Positions 1 through 7,936 of a DNA stretch of 53,942 nt are shown here, one piece after another. Origin of the DNA: Pseudomonas akapageensis (GTDB taxonomy: Bacteria; Pseudomonadota; Gammaproteobacteria; Pseudomonadales; Pseudomonadaceae); contig NZ_VXCP01000054.1 of assembly GCF_011355085.1 (NCBI RefSeq), forward strand, positions 1 through 53,942, read 5' to 3'. The stretch's first letter is position 1; each line of letters begins with the position of its first letter. Position numbers and translations under genes: made by a program. A model generated the notes under the pieces. The model worked only from the letters and a program-made list of their open reading frames with translations. It searched no databases and was not told the origin of the DNA.

Positions 1-104
1 TCGCTTTTGACTGACTCGAGTTCATCGGCCTCTATCTGATAGGTGACTAGCTCAACTTTGGCGACATCCACGCCCGTAATTGATCGCGCCACTCGCGTTG
101 CCAT
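1..104 (-). pseudogene. IS110-family transposase, N-terminal part (cut by window edge)
   Basis: The reverse strand is open from an ATG at 104 to the window edge, giving 34 codons. It has a good ribosome site (GGAGAG) just upstream. The start of the protein contains ITGVDVAKVELVTY, which matches the first conserved block of IS110-family DEDD recombinases, where the Asp of GVDVAK is the first catalytic residue. The rest of the gene lies outside the window, so I cannot tell whether it is intact. The family call rests on this single block. The REP sequence at about 309 fits, because IS110-type elements in pseudomonads are known to insert into REPs. Confidence 0.6.
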
Positions 105-308
105 TGCCGACTCTCCACGTTAAGGTTTTGCTGCTTGAAGGGGTTTCACCAAGAGGCGCTGGCTTGCTTCTATCGTCGCTTGCAAACGATGCATTCTTTA
201 TCGGCGCTTTGGTGGAAGGGGTGGGGCGATGTCTCCCACGGTCTGTACTGCTGCGAACAGTCAGAATCTGGCATTTAGTCCCACCACCCCTTCAAGTCTT
301 ACCATACA
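105..308 (-). ncRNA. Non-coding end of the IS110-type element, possible bridge RNA
   Basis: About 200 bases with no credible gene lie between the transposase start and the REP at 309. An 11-bp perfect inverted repeat, CTTGAAGGGGT at 134-144 and ACCCCTTCAAG at 286-296, would close a structured RNA of about 160 nt. A smaller stem (ATCGT/ACGAT, near 172-190) lies inside it. The internal bases GCTGGCTTGC at 158-167 are identical to the REP at 310-319. In IS110 elements such as IS621 the bridge RNA is made from the non-coding end upstream of the recombinase and carries guides matching the target. The size, place and target match fit; transcription is inferred. Confidence 0.4.
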
Positions 309-334
309 AGCTGGCTTGCCAGCGATGAGGCCGG
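309..334. repeat. REP-type sequence at insertion junction
   Basis: The stretch AGCTGGCTTGCCAGCGATGA is the core of the common pseudomonad REP; a second copy is at 50139-50163. It directly borders the presumed end of the IS110-type element, so it is probably the flanking half of the target. Confidence 0.5.
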
Positions 335-343
335 TGAGGTTAA

Positions 344-1618
344 TCAAGCCCTCACAGCATACGGATTGCGCGGATCATGCTCCCAATCCAGAAACCCCTT
401 GCCATTGTCCTGCACCACCATCTCGATGCAGTCCTGCACCGGGCAGGTGATCTGGCACAGGTTGCAACCCACGCACTCGGCGTCGATGACTTCGTAGCGA
501 TGGCTGCCGTCGGCTTGCTTCAGGCTGGCGATGGCCTGGTGTGCGGTGTCTTCGCAGGCGATATGGCAACGACCGCAACCGATACAGGCCTGCTGGTCGA
601 TTTTTGCGATGACCTGATAGTTGATGTCCAGATACTTCCAGTCGGTGGTGTTGCCCACCGCCCGCCCGGAGAAGTCCTGCAGGCTTTTGTAGCCCTGACT
701 GTCCATCCAGCGCGAGAGGCCGTCCTTCATCTCCTCGACGATGCGAAAGCCGTTGAGCATCGCGGCAGTGCAGACCTGCACCGAGCCACAGCCCAGGGCG
801 ATGAACTCGGCGGCATCGCGCCAGCTGCCAATGCCGCCGATACCGCTGATGGGCAGGCCGCGGGTCTCGGGATCGCGGGCGATTTCGGCGACCATGTTCA
901 GTGCGATCGGTTTGACCGCCGGGCCGCAGTAGCCACCATGGGTGCTCTGGTTGCCGACGATGGGCAGGGCGACCATGCGCTCCAGGTCCACGCTGGTGAT
1001 GGAGTTGATGGTGTTGATCAACGACACCGCATCGGCGCCGCCGCGATGGGCAGCGCGTGCCGATTGGCGGATATCGGTGATGTTGGGCGTGAGCTTGACG
1101 ATCACCGGCAGCGAGCAGTGGGTCTTGCACCAGCGGGTCACGCGCTCCACATACTCGGGTACCTGGCCGACAGCCGAGCCCATGCCGCGCTCGGACATGC
1201 CGTGGGGGCAGCCGAAGTTCAGTTCTATGCCGTCGGCACCGGTGGCCTCCACCAGCGGCAGGATGGCCTTCCAGGCCTCTTCCACGCAGGGCACCATCAA
1301 CGAGACGACCAGGGCCCGATCGGGCCAGTCCTTCTTCACCTGGGTGATTTCACGCAGGTTGATTTCCAGGGAACGGTCAGTGATCAGCTCGATATTGTTC
1401 ATGCCCATGACTTCGCGGTTGACCCCGTAGTGGGCCGAATAGCGCGATGACACATTGACCGCAGCCGGATCTTCGCCAAGGGTTTTCCAGACCACGCCGC
1501 CCCAGCCTGCCTCGAAGGCGCGCACCACGTTATAGGCCTTGTCGGTCGGGGGGGCGGAGGCCAGCCAGAATGGGTTGGGCGCCTTGATGCCAGCGAATTG
1601 TATCGATAGATCGGCCAT
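344..1618 (-). CDS. preA: Dihydropyrimidine dehydrogenase (NAD+), catalytic subunit PreA
   Basis: The product (424 aa) reduces uracil and thymine to their 5,6-dihydro forms, the first step of reductive pyrimidine breakdown, together with PreT. The first ~310 residues are a dihydroorotate-dehydrogenase-like FMN barrel, with the loop NFGCPHGMSERGMGSAVGQ and the FMN-binding segment ISGIGGIGSW. The C-terminus holds two 4Fe-4S motifs: CIGCGRCHIAC, and CVGCNLCQITC with a following Pro. The residue matching the catalytic Cys of mammalian DPD (GLACGQ) is Val here; from memory E. coli PreA also lacks that Cys. The ATG follows the preT stop with no gap, so the two are translated together. P. putida names for the pair are pydA/pydX. 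Confidence 0.93.
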   Translation of the reverse strand: MADLSIQFAGIKAPNPFWLASAPPTDKAYNVVRAFEAGWGGVVWKTLGEDPAAVNVSSRYSAHYGVNREVMGMNNIELITDRSLEINLREITQVKKDWPDRALVVSLMVPCVEEAWKAILPLVEATGADGIELNFGCPHGMSERGMGSAVGQVPEYVERVTRWCKTHCSLPVIVKLTPNITDIRQSARAAHRGGADAVSLINTINSITSVDLERMVALPIVGNQSTHGGYCGPAVKPIALNMVAEIARDPETRGLPISGIGGIGSWRDAAEFIALGCGSVQVCTAAMLNGFRIVEEMKDGLSRWMDSQGYKSLQDFSGRAVGNTTDWKYLDINYQVIAKIDQQACIGCGRCHIACEDTAHQAIASLKQADGSHRYEVIDAECVGCNLCQITCPVQDCIEMVVQDNGKGFLDWEHDPRNPYAVRA

Positions 1619-2986
1619 TTATGCGGCCTCCACGTTGAGCATCAGTTGGGCATGGATGGCTTCGGCCGCCAGTTTGCCGTGTTGCACGGCCTGGACGGTG
1701 AGGTCCTGGCCCAGGGCGGTGCAGTCACCACCGGCATAGACTCCGGCGATGCTGGTCTGCAGCTGCCCGTCGACCTGGATGCGTTCGCCATCGCGCTGGA
1801 GTTCGCGGGCCATCGGGTCGTCCAGTGCGCTGTCGTCGAAGGCCTGGCCGATGGCCTTGAAAATCGCATCGGCCGCCAGTTCGAAGGTTTCGCCCGTGGC
1901 GCACAGGCGGCCGTTTACCAGGTGGGTGCGTTCAAAGCGCATACCGCGCACCCGACCTTGATCGTCGAGCAATACCTGCTGCGGCTGCGCCCAGGTCATC
2001 AGGCGGACCTGAGCGGCCTTGGCGATGTCCTGTTCATGCAAGGTGGCGCCCATGTCCTCGTGGCCACGGCGGTACACCAGATTGACGTCACGGGCGCCCA
2101 GGCGGGCCATCTGCACCGCCATGTCGATGGCCGTGTTGCCGGCCCCCAGGACGATGCAGCGGTCGGCCAGCGGCAGTTTCGTCAGGTCGTCGGCCTGGCG
2201 CAGTTCGCGGATAAACTGCGTGGCGGCGAGCATGCCGGGCGCTGTCTCGTCGGCCATGCCCAACTGCCGGCTGGCCGCAAGGCCGAGCCCGAGGAACACC
2301 GCGTCGAACTGCTGGCGCAGCTCGGTGAGGGTCAGGTCAACGCCCAGGGTACGGCCATGGCGGATTTCGATGCCGCCGATCTGCAGCAGGAAATCCACCT
2401 CGCGCTGGGCGAAATCATCCACCAGTTTGTATTTGGCAATCCCGTATTCATTAAGCCCGCCGGCTTTCTCGCAGCGTTCGAAAATCACTACGTCGTGACC
2501 GTGCAGCGCCAGTCGATGGGCACAGGACAAACCCGCCGGGCCCGCGCCGACCACGGCGACCCGCTTGCCGGTCGCGGCAGCGCGCTGGAACGGGTGAGCG
2601 TCGAAGTTGGCATTGTCCAGGGCATAGCGTTGCAGCTGTCCGATCAGCACCGGCGCACATTCCTGATGATGGTTGCGCACGCAGGCCTGTTGGCAGAGCA
2701 CTTCGGTAGGGCAGACCCTGGCGCAACTGCCACCCAGGATATTGGCCGAGAGAATGGTCTGGGCAGCGCCCTGGATGTTTTCCTGATGGATGTTGCGGAT
2801 GAAGGAGGGGATGTCGATCTCGCTGGGGCACGCATTGACGCAGGGCGCGTCGTAGCAATACAGGCAACGCGAGCTTTCCAGCCTGGCCTGACGGTCATTG
2901 AGCGGTGGCGCCAGGTCACTGAAGTTGTCCGCCAGGGTGGCCGCATTGTCACGAGGATGCGGCAGGTGGTTCAGGGATTCGATCAT
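1619..2986 (-). CDS. preT: Dihydropyrimidine dehydrogenase, NAD(P)H-accepting subunit PreT
   Basis: This 455-aa protein passes electrons from NAD(P)H to PreA. Near the N-terminus are the cysteine clusters CLYCYDAPCVNAC and CARVCPTEVLCQQAC, typical of GltD/PreT 4Fe-4S modules. They are followed by an FAD-binding Rossmann fold (VAVVGAGPAGLSCAHRLA) and an NAD(P)-binding fold (CIVLGAGNTAIDMAVQMA). I chose the ATG at 2986 because GAGGTCA sits 6 nt before it and family members start at about this point; an upstream in-frame start at 3085 would add 33 unlikely residues. It lies between hydA and preA in a leftward operon. Confidence 0.92.
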   Translation of the reverse strand: MIESLNHLPHPRDNAATLADNFSDLAPPLNDRQARLESSRCLYCYDAPCVNACPSEIDIPSFIRNIHQENIQGAAQTILSANILGGSCARVCPTEVLCQQACVRNHHQECAPVLIGQLQRYALDNANFDAHPFQRAAATGKRVAVVGAGPAGLSCAHRLALHGHDVVIFERCEKAGGLNEYGIAKYKLVDDFAQREVDFLLQIGGIEIRHGRTLGVDLTLTELRQQFDAVFLGLGLAASRQLGMADETAPGMLAATQFIRELRQADDLTKLPLADRCIVLGAGNTAIDMAVQMARLGARDVNLVYRRGHEDMGATLHEQDIAKAAQVRLMTWAQPQQVLLDDQGRVRGMRFERTHLVNGRLCATGETFELAADAIFKAIGQAFDDSALDDPMARELQRDGERIQVDGQLQTSIAGVYAGGDCTALGQDLTVQAVQHGKLAAEAIHAQLMLNVEAA

Positions 2987-3151
2987 GCAAATGACCTCAT
3001 ATGTCTGGTGGATCTCCGTAGCCGCTGCCGCATGGCTCGGTGCGCCGTTGCGACGCTCGCGCGCGGAGCGGGCGCAAGGTTTCAAGATCGCCGGGGGAGC
3101 CCCTGCGGGACTCCAGCGCAGCCTGCGGCAGCGGCTACATTGGCGGCGACC
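2987..3151. repeat. hydA-preT intergenic region with REP-like sequence
   Basis: This 165-bp gap separates two genes of the same operon. It holds a GC-rich stretch with CAGCCTGCGGCAGCGGCTAC around 3118-3137. That resembles a second type of pseudomonad REP (GC-rich hairpin followed by GGCTACA). It could modulate stability of the polycistronic mRNA. I see no gene in it. Confidence 0.35.
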
Positions 3152-4591
3152 TTAGCGTTCCACAGGAGTCGGACGCTGCAATGCGGCGCGCTTTTGCAGC
3201 AGATCGAACACGCCCGGGTAGGCCGGCCGCTCGATGTATCGCCCCACGCCGCGTTCGGCGCGCAGGTCGCCGTTGGCCCAGACCAGGCGACCCTGGCTGA
3301 TGGTGTGGCTGGGGATGCCGCGCACCGTCTTGCCTTCGAAAATATTGAAGTCGACCTGCTGGTGGTGCGTCGCCGCCGAGATGGTGCGGGTGCCTTCAGG
3401 GTCCCAGAGCACCAGATCGGCATCGGCACCGACGCGGATCGCGCCCTTGCGTGGGAACAGGTTGAAAATCTTCGCGGCGTTGGTCGAGGTCAGGGCGACG
3501 AAGTCGTGCATCGACAATTTGCCGCTGTTGACGCCTTCATCCCAGAGCACGGCCATGCGGTCCTCGATGCCGGCCGTGCCATTGGGGATCTTGCTGAAAT
3601 CATCGCGCCCGGCTGCTTTCTGCTCGGCGCAGAAACAGCAGTGATCGGTGGCGGTGGTGTGCAGGTTGCCGGACTGCAGGCCCTGCCAGAGGGCTTCCTG
3701 ATGCCCGAGAGGGCGGAAGGGAGGGCTCATGACGTAACCGGCTGCGGTTTGCCAGTCGGGGTGGCGATAGACGCTGTCATCGAGCAGCAGGTGCCCGGCC
3801 AGTACCTCGCCGTAGACCGGCTGGCCCTTGGCCCGGGCGTATTTGATTTCGTCGAGGGCCTCGCGGGTCGACACATGCACCAGGTACAGCGGTGTGCCGA
3901 GGGTTTCGGCAATGCGGATGGCGCGGCTGGCGGCTTCGCCTTCCACTTGCGAGGGGCGCGACAAAGGGTGGGCTTCGGGGCCGGTCAGGCCCTGGGCAAG
4001 CAGTTTGCGTTGCAGGTGATAGACCAGTTCGCCGTTTTCGGCATGCACCGTGGGCACCGCCCCCAATTCCAGGCAGCGTTCGAAGCTGGCGACCAGGGTG
4101 TCGTCGGCGGCCATGATTGCATTCTTGTAGGCCATGAAGTGCTTGAAGCTGTTCACCCCATGTTGGTTGACCAGTTCGGCCATCTCCTGGTGCACCTGTT
4201 CGCTCCACCAGGTGATGGCGACGTGAAAGCCGTAGTCGGCGGCGGATTTTTCAGCCCAGCCACGCCATTGGTGAAAGGCCTCGAGCAGCGATTGCTGCGG
4301 GTTGGGAATGACGAAGTCGATGATCGAGGTGGTTCCGCCGGCGAGCCCTGCGGCGGTACCGCTGAAGAAGTCTTCGCTGGCCACCGTGCCCATGAAAGGC
4401 AGTTGCATGTGGGTATGCGGGTCGATGCCCCCCGGCATCAGGTACTGGCCGCTGCCATCGAGCACCTCGCAGCCTGCCGGGATGTCGAAGTTTTCACCGA
4501 TGGCCTGGATCAGGCCGCCGCCACAGAGTACATCCGCGCGATAGTGTTCTTCGTGAGTGACCACGGTGGCACCACGGATCAACAGCGTCAT
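3152..4591 (-). CDS. hydA: Dihydropyrimidinase (D-hydantoinase)
   Basis: The 479-aa enzyme opens dihydrouracil/dihydrothymine rings (and hydantoins) to N-carbamoyl-beta-amino acids. It is a metal-dependent amidohydrolase: DPHTHMQLPF carries the first His pair. The SFKHFMAYK block holds the lysine that is carboxylated to bridge the two metals. HAENGEL, LVHVSTREA and TATDHCCF supply the remaining ligands. Length is normal for the family. It starts at an ATG with GAGGAA 7 nt upstream and is the first gene of the leftward operon hydA-preT-preA. It also carries the name pydB in P. putida. Confidence 0.93.
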   Translation of the reverse strand: MTLLIRGATVVTHEEHYRADVLCGGGLIQAIGENFDIPAGCEVLDGSGQYLMPGGIDPHTHMQLPFMGTVASEDFFSGTAAGLAGGTTSIIDFVIPNPQQSLLEAFHQWRGWAEKSAADYGFHVAITWWSEQVHQEMAELVNQHGVNSFKHFMAYKNAIMAADDTLVASFERCLELGAVPTVHAENGELVYHLQRKLLAQGLTGPEAHPLSRPSQVEGEAASRAIRIAETLGTPLYLVHVSTREALDEIKYARAKGQPVYGEVLAGHLLLDDSVYRHPDWQTAAGYVMSPPFRPLGHQEALWQGLQSGNLHTTATDHCCFCAEQKAAGRDDFSKIPNGTAGIEDRMAVLWDEGVNSGKLSMHDFVALTSTNAAKIFNLFPRKGAIRVGADADLVLWDPEGTRTISAATHHQQVDFNIFEGKTVRGIPSHTISQGRLVWANGDLRAERGVGRYIERPAYPGVFDLLQKRAALQRPTPVER

Positions 4592-4954
4592 ACCGAGTTC
4601 CTCGCAGGCTTGACCGGTTCGAGCCGGTACTGGTTTTTATGCAGGGCAGTGCGGCGCGGATTCAATTCCTGCCAGTACTGTCAAGATTTGAATCTAGTTG
4701 CTGATTTTCGATTGAGCAAGATTATTTGCATAAGCTTATAACTTGCTTAACGTATTGAAATATAAGCAATAAATTGAAATTATCGGCTTATGGCTGACCG
4801 CCAGCCCGCTTGACCACCTTGACAGGAAGCAGAAATGGTCAAGATTCCACATTAGAAATCAGCGGCTTGAATCCCGTCCCTGTGCCGGTCGTCCAGAGAA
4901 GTGGAGTGGGTCAGCCGCTGTTCAGCGGACAGACAGAGAAGCACGGGAGCGGCC
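4592..4954. promoter_or_regulatory. Divergent control region of the pyrimidine catabolic genes
   Basis: This gene-free 363-bp region separates hydA (left) from the NCS1 permease (right). Visible symmetry: ACCGGTTCGAGCCGGT at 4613-4628, a near-perfect 16-bp palindrome 21 bp before hydA; an AT-rich segment 4720-4790 with ATAAGCTTAT; and inverted half-sites TTGACCA (4810-4816) and TGGTCAA (4836-4842). TTGACCA/TGGTCAA is the half-site known for the pyrimidine regulator RutR of E. coli, although here the halves are 19 bp apart instead of 2. No regulator gene lies next to the cluster. Which palindrome is the operator is unknown. Confidence 0.45.
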
Positions 4955-6451
4955 ATGACAAAGACCCATTCGCAAGTGACGGAGCACCACGGCCTGTACG
5001 AACTCGAGGCCGGCAGCGATGTGCTCGAAAGCCCCCGCTACAACCACGACATCGCCCCGACCAGGGTACGCGAGCGAACCTGGAACAAATGGCATATCAC
5101 CGCACTGTGGGTCGGCATGTCGATCTGCGTGCCGACCTATACCCTGGGCGGTGTGCTCACGGCGTACTTCGGCCTGACGGTCGGCGAGGCGCTGCTGGCG
5201 ATCCTGCTGGCCAATATCGTGGTGCTGATCCCCTTGACCCTCAACGCCTTTGCCGGGACCAAGTACGGCATCCCGTTTCCTGTCCTGCTGCGCTCTTCGT
5301 TCGGGGTCATCGGCTCCAACGTACCGTGCATGATCCGGGCCCTGGTCGCCTGTGGCTGGTTCGGAATCCAGACGATGTTCGGCGGGTTGGCCATTCACCT
5401 GTTCCTGGGCTCGCTGTCGGCGGACTGGAAAGCCCTGGGCGGCGCCGGCGAAGTCGTCGGCTTCATGCTGTTCTGGGGCTTGAACCTGCTGGTGGTGCTG
5501 CGCGGCGCCGAATCGATCAAATGGCTGGAAACCCTGTCAGCGCCCTTGCTGTTGCTGGTAGGTGCCGGCCTGCTGGTGTGGGCGCTGCCCAATGTCTCCC
5601 TGACCGAATTGATGGCGCAACCGGCCAAGCGCCCGGAAGGCGCGAGCGTGTACGGTTACTTCTTCGCCGGGTTGACCGCCATGGTGGGTTTCTGGGCAAC
5701 CCTGTCGCTGAATATCCCGGACTTCAGCCGCTATGCCAAAAGCCAGAAAGACCAGATTGTCGGGCAAGTCATCGGCCTGCCGCTGACCATGTTCCTGTTC
5801 GCGGCGCTGGGTGTGGTGATGACCGCCGCCTCGCCCTCCCTGGTCGGCGAAACCGTCTCCGATCCGGTCAACCTGATCGGTCACATCCAGAGCCCGGTCT
5901 GGGTGGCGCTGGCCATGTTCCTGATCATCATCGCCACCCTGTCGACCAACACGGCGGCGAACATCGTCTCGCCCACCAACGACTTCCAGAATATCGCCCC
6001 CAGGCTGATCGACCGGACCACCGCCGTGATGCTGACCGGCTTCGTGGGCCTGGCGCTGATGGCCCATGAACTGCTCAAGAAGCTCGGCCTGCTGGTCTCG
6101 GACCTCAGCCTGGAGTCGATCTATTCGAACTGGCTGCTGGGCTATTCGAGCCTGCTGGGGCCGATCGCCGGGATCATGGTGGTGGACTATTTCCTGGTCC
6201 GCCGGCAAACCCTGGACCTGGCCGGCCTGTACCGCGACGATGTCTATCCGGCCTGGAACTGGTTCGGCTTCATCGCTTTCGCCATTCCGGTGGCGCTGAC
6301 CATTCTGTCGCTCGGCAGTTCGGCCTTCAGCTGGTTTTATGACTTCGGCTGGTTCACCGGATCCGCATTGGGTGGCCTGATCTATTACGGTTTGAACATC
6401 CTGGGTGGTGCCCAGGCGGCCCGCGTGGCCAAACCTTCTTCCAACCTCTGA
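4955..6451 (+). CDS. NCS1-family nucleobase/hydantoin:cation symporter
   Basis: The 498-aa integral membrane protein has about 12 hydrophobic segments. Family features are the N-terminal region NKWHITALWVGMSICVPTYTL and the segment NAFAGTKYGIPFPVLLRSSFG. These place it with Mhp1/allantoin/uracil-type NCS1 symporters. The genes on both sides suggest it imports uracil, thymine, dihydropyrimidines or hydantoins. I used the ATG at 4955, which has CGGGAGC upstream; an in-frame start at 4901 would add 18 residues not typical of the family. The amidase follows 14 bp downstream. Confidence 0.88.
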   Translation: MTKTHSQVTEHHGLYELEAGSDVLESPRYNHDIAPTRVRERTWNKWHITALWVGMSICVPTYTLGGVLTAYFGLTVGEALLAILLANIVVLIPLTLNAFAGTKYGIPFPVLLRSSFGVIGSNVPCMIRALVACGWFGIQTMFGGLAIHLFLGSLSADWKALGGAGEVVGFMLFWGLNLLVVLRGAESIKWLETLSAPLLLLVGAGLLVWALPNVSLTELMAQPAKRPEGASVYGYFFAGLTAMVGFWATLSLNIPDFSRYAKSQKDQIVGQVIGLPLTMFLFAALGVVMTAASPSLVGETVSDPVNLIGHIQSPVWVALAMFLIIIATLSTNTAANIVSPTNDFQNIAPRLIDRTTAVMLTGFVGLALMAHELLKKLGLLVSDLSLESIYSNWLLGYSSLLGPIAGIMVVDYFLVRRQTLDLAGLYRDDVYPAWNWFGFIAFAIPVALTILSLGSSAFSWFYDFGWFTGSALGGLIYYGLNILGGAQAARVAKPSSNL

Positions 6452-6465
6452 CAGCGGAGATCGCC

Positions 6466-7749
6466 ATGAGCGCAGCGCAAGACATACTGCAATCCACCCA
6501 AAGGCATATCGACGGCGATCGCCTGTGGACGTCGTTGATGGACCTGGCCCGGCTCGGTGCCACGGCCAAGGGTGGTGTTTGCCGGCTGGCCCTGACCGAC
6601 CTGGACCGCCAGGCCCGCGACCTGTTCGTGCAATGGGCCGAGGCGGCGGGGTGCAGCGTCAGCATCGATGCGGTGGGCAACATTTTTGCCCGGCGCGCCG
6701 GAAGTAACCCGCAACTGCCGCCGGTCATGACCGGCAGTCATATCGATACCCAGCCCACCGGCGGCAAGTTCGACGGCTGCTTCGGCGTGCTGGCGGGCCT
6801 GGAAGTGCTGCGAACGCTCAATGACCTGAAGATCGAAACCCAGGCGCCGCTGGAAGTGGTGGTCTGGACCAATGAGGAAGGCTCGCGCTTCCCGCCCTGC
6901 ATGATGGGGTCCGGGGTATACGCCGAGAAGTTCACCCTGGAAGAAACCCTGGCCAAGACCGATGCCGAGGGCATCACCGTGGGCCAGGCCCTCAATGCCA
7001 TTGGCTACGCCGGTGAACGTGCGGTCAGCGGGCACGCGGTGGGGGCGTATTTCGAAGCGCATATCGAACAGGGCCCGATCCTCGAAGATCAGCACAAGAC
7101 CATAGGCGTGGTGCTCGGTGCCCTGGGGCAGAAGTGGTTCGACCTGACCTTGCGCGGTGTCGAGGCCCATGCCGGGCCGACGCCCATGCACCTGCGCCGG
7201 GATGCCCTGGTGGGCGCCAGCGCCGTGGTCGCTGCGGTGAACCGGGTGGCGCTTGCGCATCAACCCCATGCCTGCGGCACCGTGGGCTGCCTGCAGGCCT
7301 ATCCGGGCTCGCGCAACGTGATCCCGGGGGAGGTCAGGATGACCCTGGACTTCCGGCACCTGGAGCCTGCGCGTCTGGACTCGATGATCGATCAGGTACG
7401 CCAGGTCATCGACAGCACTTGCCAGCAGCATGGCCTGAGCTTCGAACTCAAACCGACCGCCGATTTCCCACCGTTGTACTTCGACAAGGGCTGTGTCGAT
7501 GCCGTGCGCGATGCGGCGCAAGGCCTGGGCCTGTCGCACATGGACATCGTCAGCGGTGCAGGGCATGACGCGATTTTTCTGGCTGAACTGGGGCCGGCAG
7601 GGATGATCTTCGTGCCGTGCGAAGGGGGCATCAGCCATAACGAAATCGAGAATGCCGATCCAGCGGATCTGGCGGCGGGGTGTGCGGTCTTGTTGCGGGC
7701 GATGCTGGCGGCTTCAGAGGCGGTTGCCAACGGTCAGTTGGCGGCTTGA
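6466..7749 (+). CDS. pydC: Zn-dependent N-carbamoyl-beta-alanine amidase (beta-ureidopropionase type)
   Basis: The enzyme (427 aa) hydrolyses N-carbamoyl-beta-alanine to beta-alanine, CO2 and ammonia, the last step of the reductive pyrimidine pathway. It belongs to the M20/HyuC amidase family. Metal ligands are visible in MTGSHIDTQ, GGKFDGCFGVL, WTNEEGSRF (catalytic Glu pair), FEAHIEQGP and the late GGISHNEIE. GHDAIF and GAGHDA are also typical. An L-carbamoylase activity is possible, but the dehydrogenase and dihydropyrimidinase genes alongside favour the beta-ureidopropionase role. It is co-transcribed with the permease. Confidence 0.88.
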   Translation: MSAAQDILQSTQRHIDGDRLWTSLMDLARLGATAKGGVCRLALTDLDRQARDLFVQWAEAAGCSVSIDAVGNIFARRAGSNPQLPPVMTGSHIDTQPTGGKFDGCFGVLAGLEVLRTLNDLKIETQAPLEVVVWTNEEGSRFPPCMMGSGVYAEKFTLEETLAKTDAEGITVGQALNAIGYAGERAVSGHAVGAYFEAHIEQGPILEDQHKTIGVVLGALGQKWFDLTLRGVEAHAGPTPMHLRRDALVGASAVVAAVNRVALAHQPHACGTVGCLQAYPGSRNVIPGEVRMTLDFRHLEPARLDSMIDQVRQVIDSTCQQHGLSFELKPTADFPPLYFDKGCVDAVRDAAQGLGLSHMDIVSGAGHDAIFLAELGPAGMIFVPCEGGISHNEIENADPADLAAGCAVLLRAMLAASEAVANGQLAA

Positions 7750-7750
7750 G

Positions 7751-7800
7751 GGCCTCATCGCGGGCAAGTCGAGTCGTCGCACCGCCGCTCCTACAGTGGC
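7751..7800. repeat. REP-type sequence
   Basis: GGCCTCATCGCGGGCAAGTC followed by CGCACCGCCGCTCCTACAG is the reverse-orientation pseudomonad REP; a close relative is at 50050-50098. It lies just after the amidase stop. Confidence 0.55.
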
Positions 7801-7820
7801 CGGTGTGGCCACCCCCCTTC

Positions 7821-7931
7821 CTCGTTCCCACGCTCCGCGTGGGAATGCATCCTGCGACGCTCTGCGTCGGGTTTGTGCAGGTCGACGCGGAGCGTCTGGC
7901 GCGGCATTCCCACGCAGAGCGTGGGAACGAG
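7821..7931. repeat. 111-bp dispersed double-hairpin repeat, copy 1
   Basis: The element begins CTCGTTCCCACGCT and ends with the exact inverse, AGCGTGGGAACGAG. Internal arms GACGCTCTGCGTC / GACGCGGAGCGTC give further hairpins. Copies 2 and 3 are at 32011-32106 and 44125-44235. It sits between the convergent genes for the amidase and GspF, where it could end transcription from both sides. This is a structure-based inference. Confidence 0.8.
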
Positions 7932-7936
7932 AGCGG

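Noticed and set aside
1646..4741. A 1031-codon open frame on the plus strand opposite preT and hydA
   Set aside because: It is antisense to two clear enzyme genes, has no ribosome site and its translation shows no domain; high GC keeps it open.
7821..7931. A CRISPR array
   Set aside because: The repeats are inverted hairpin elements scattered singly, with no regular spacers and no cas genes.
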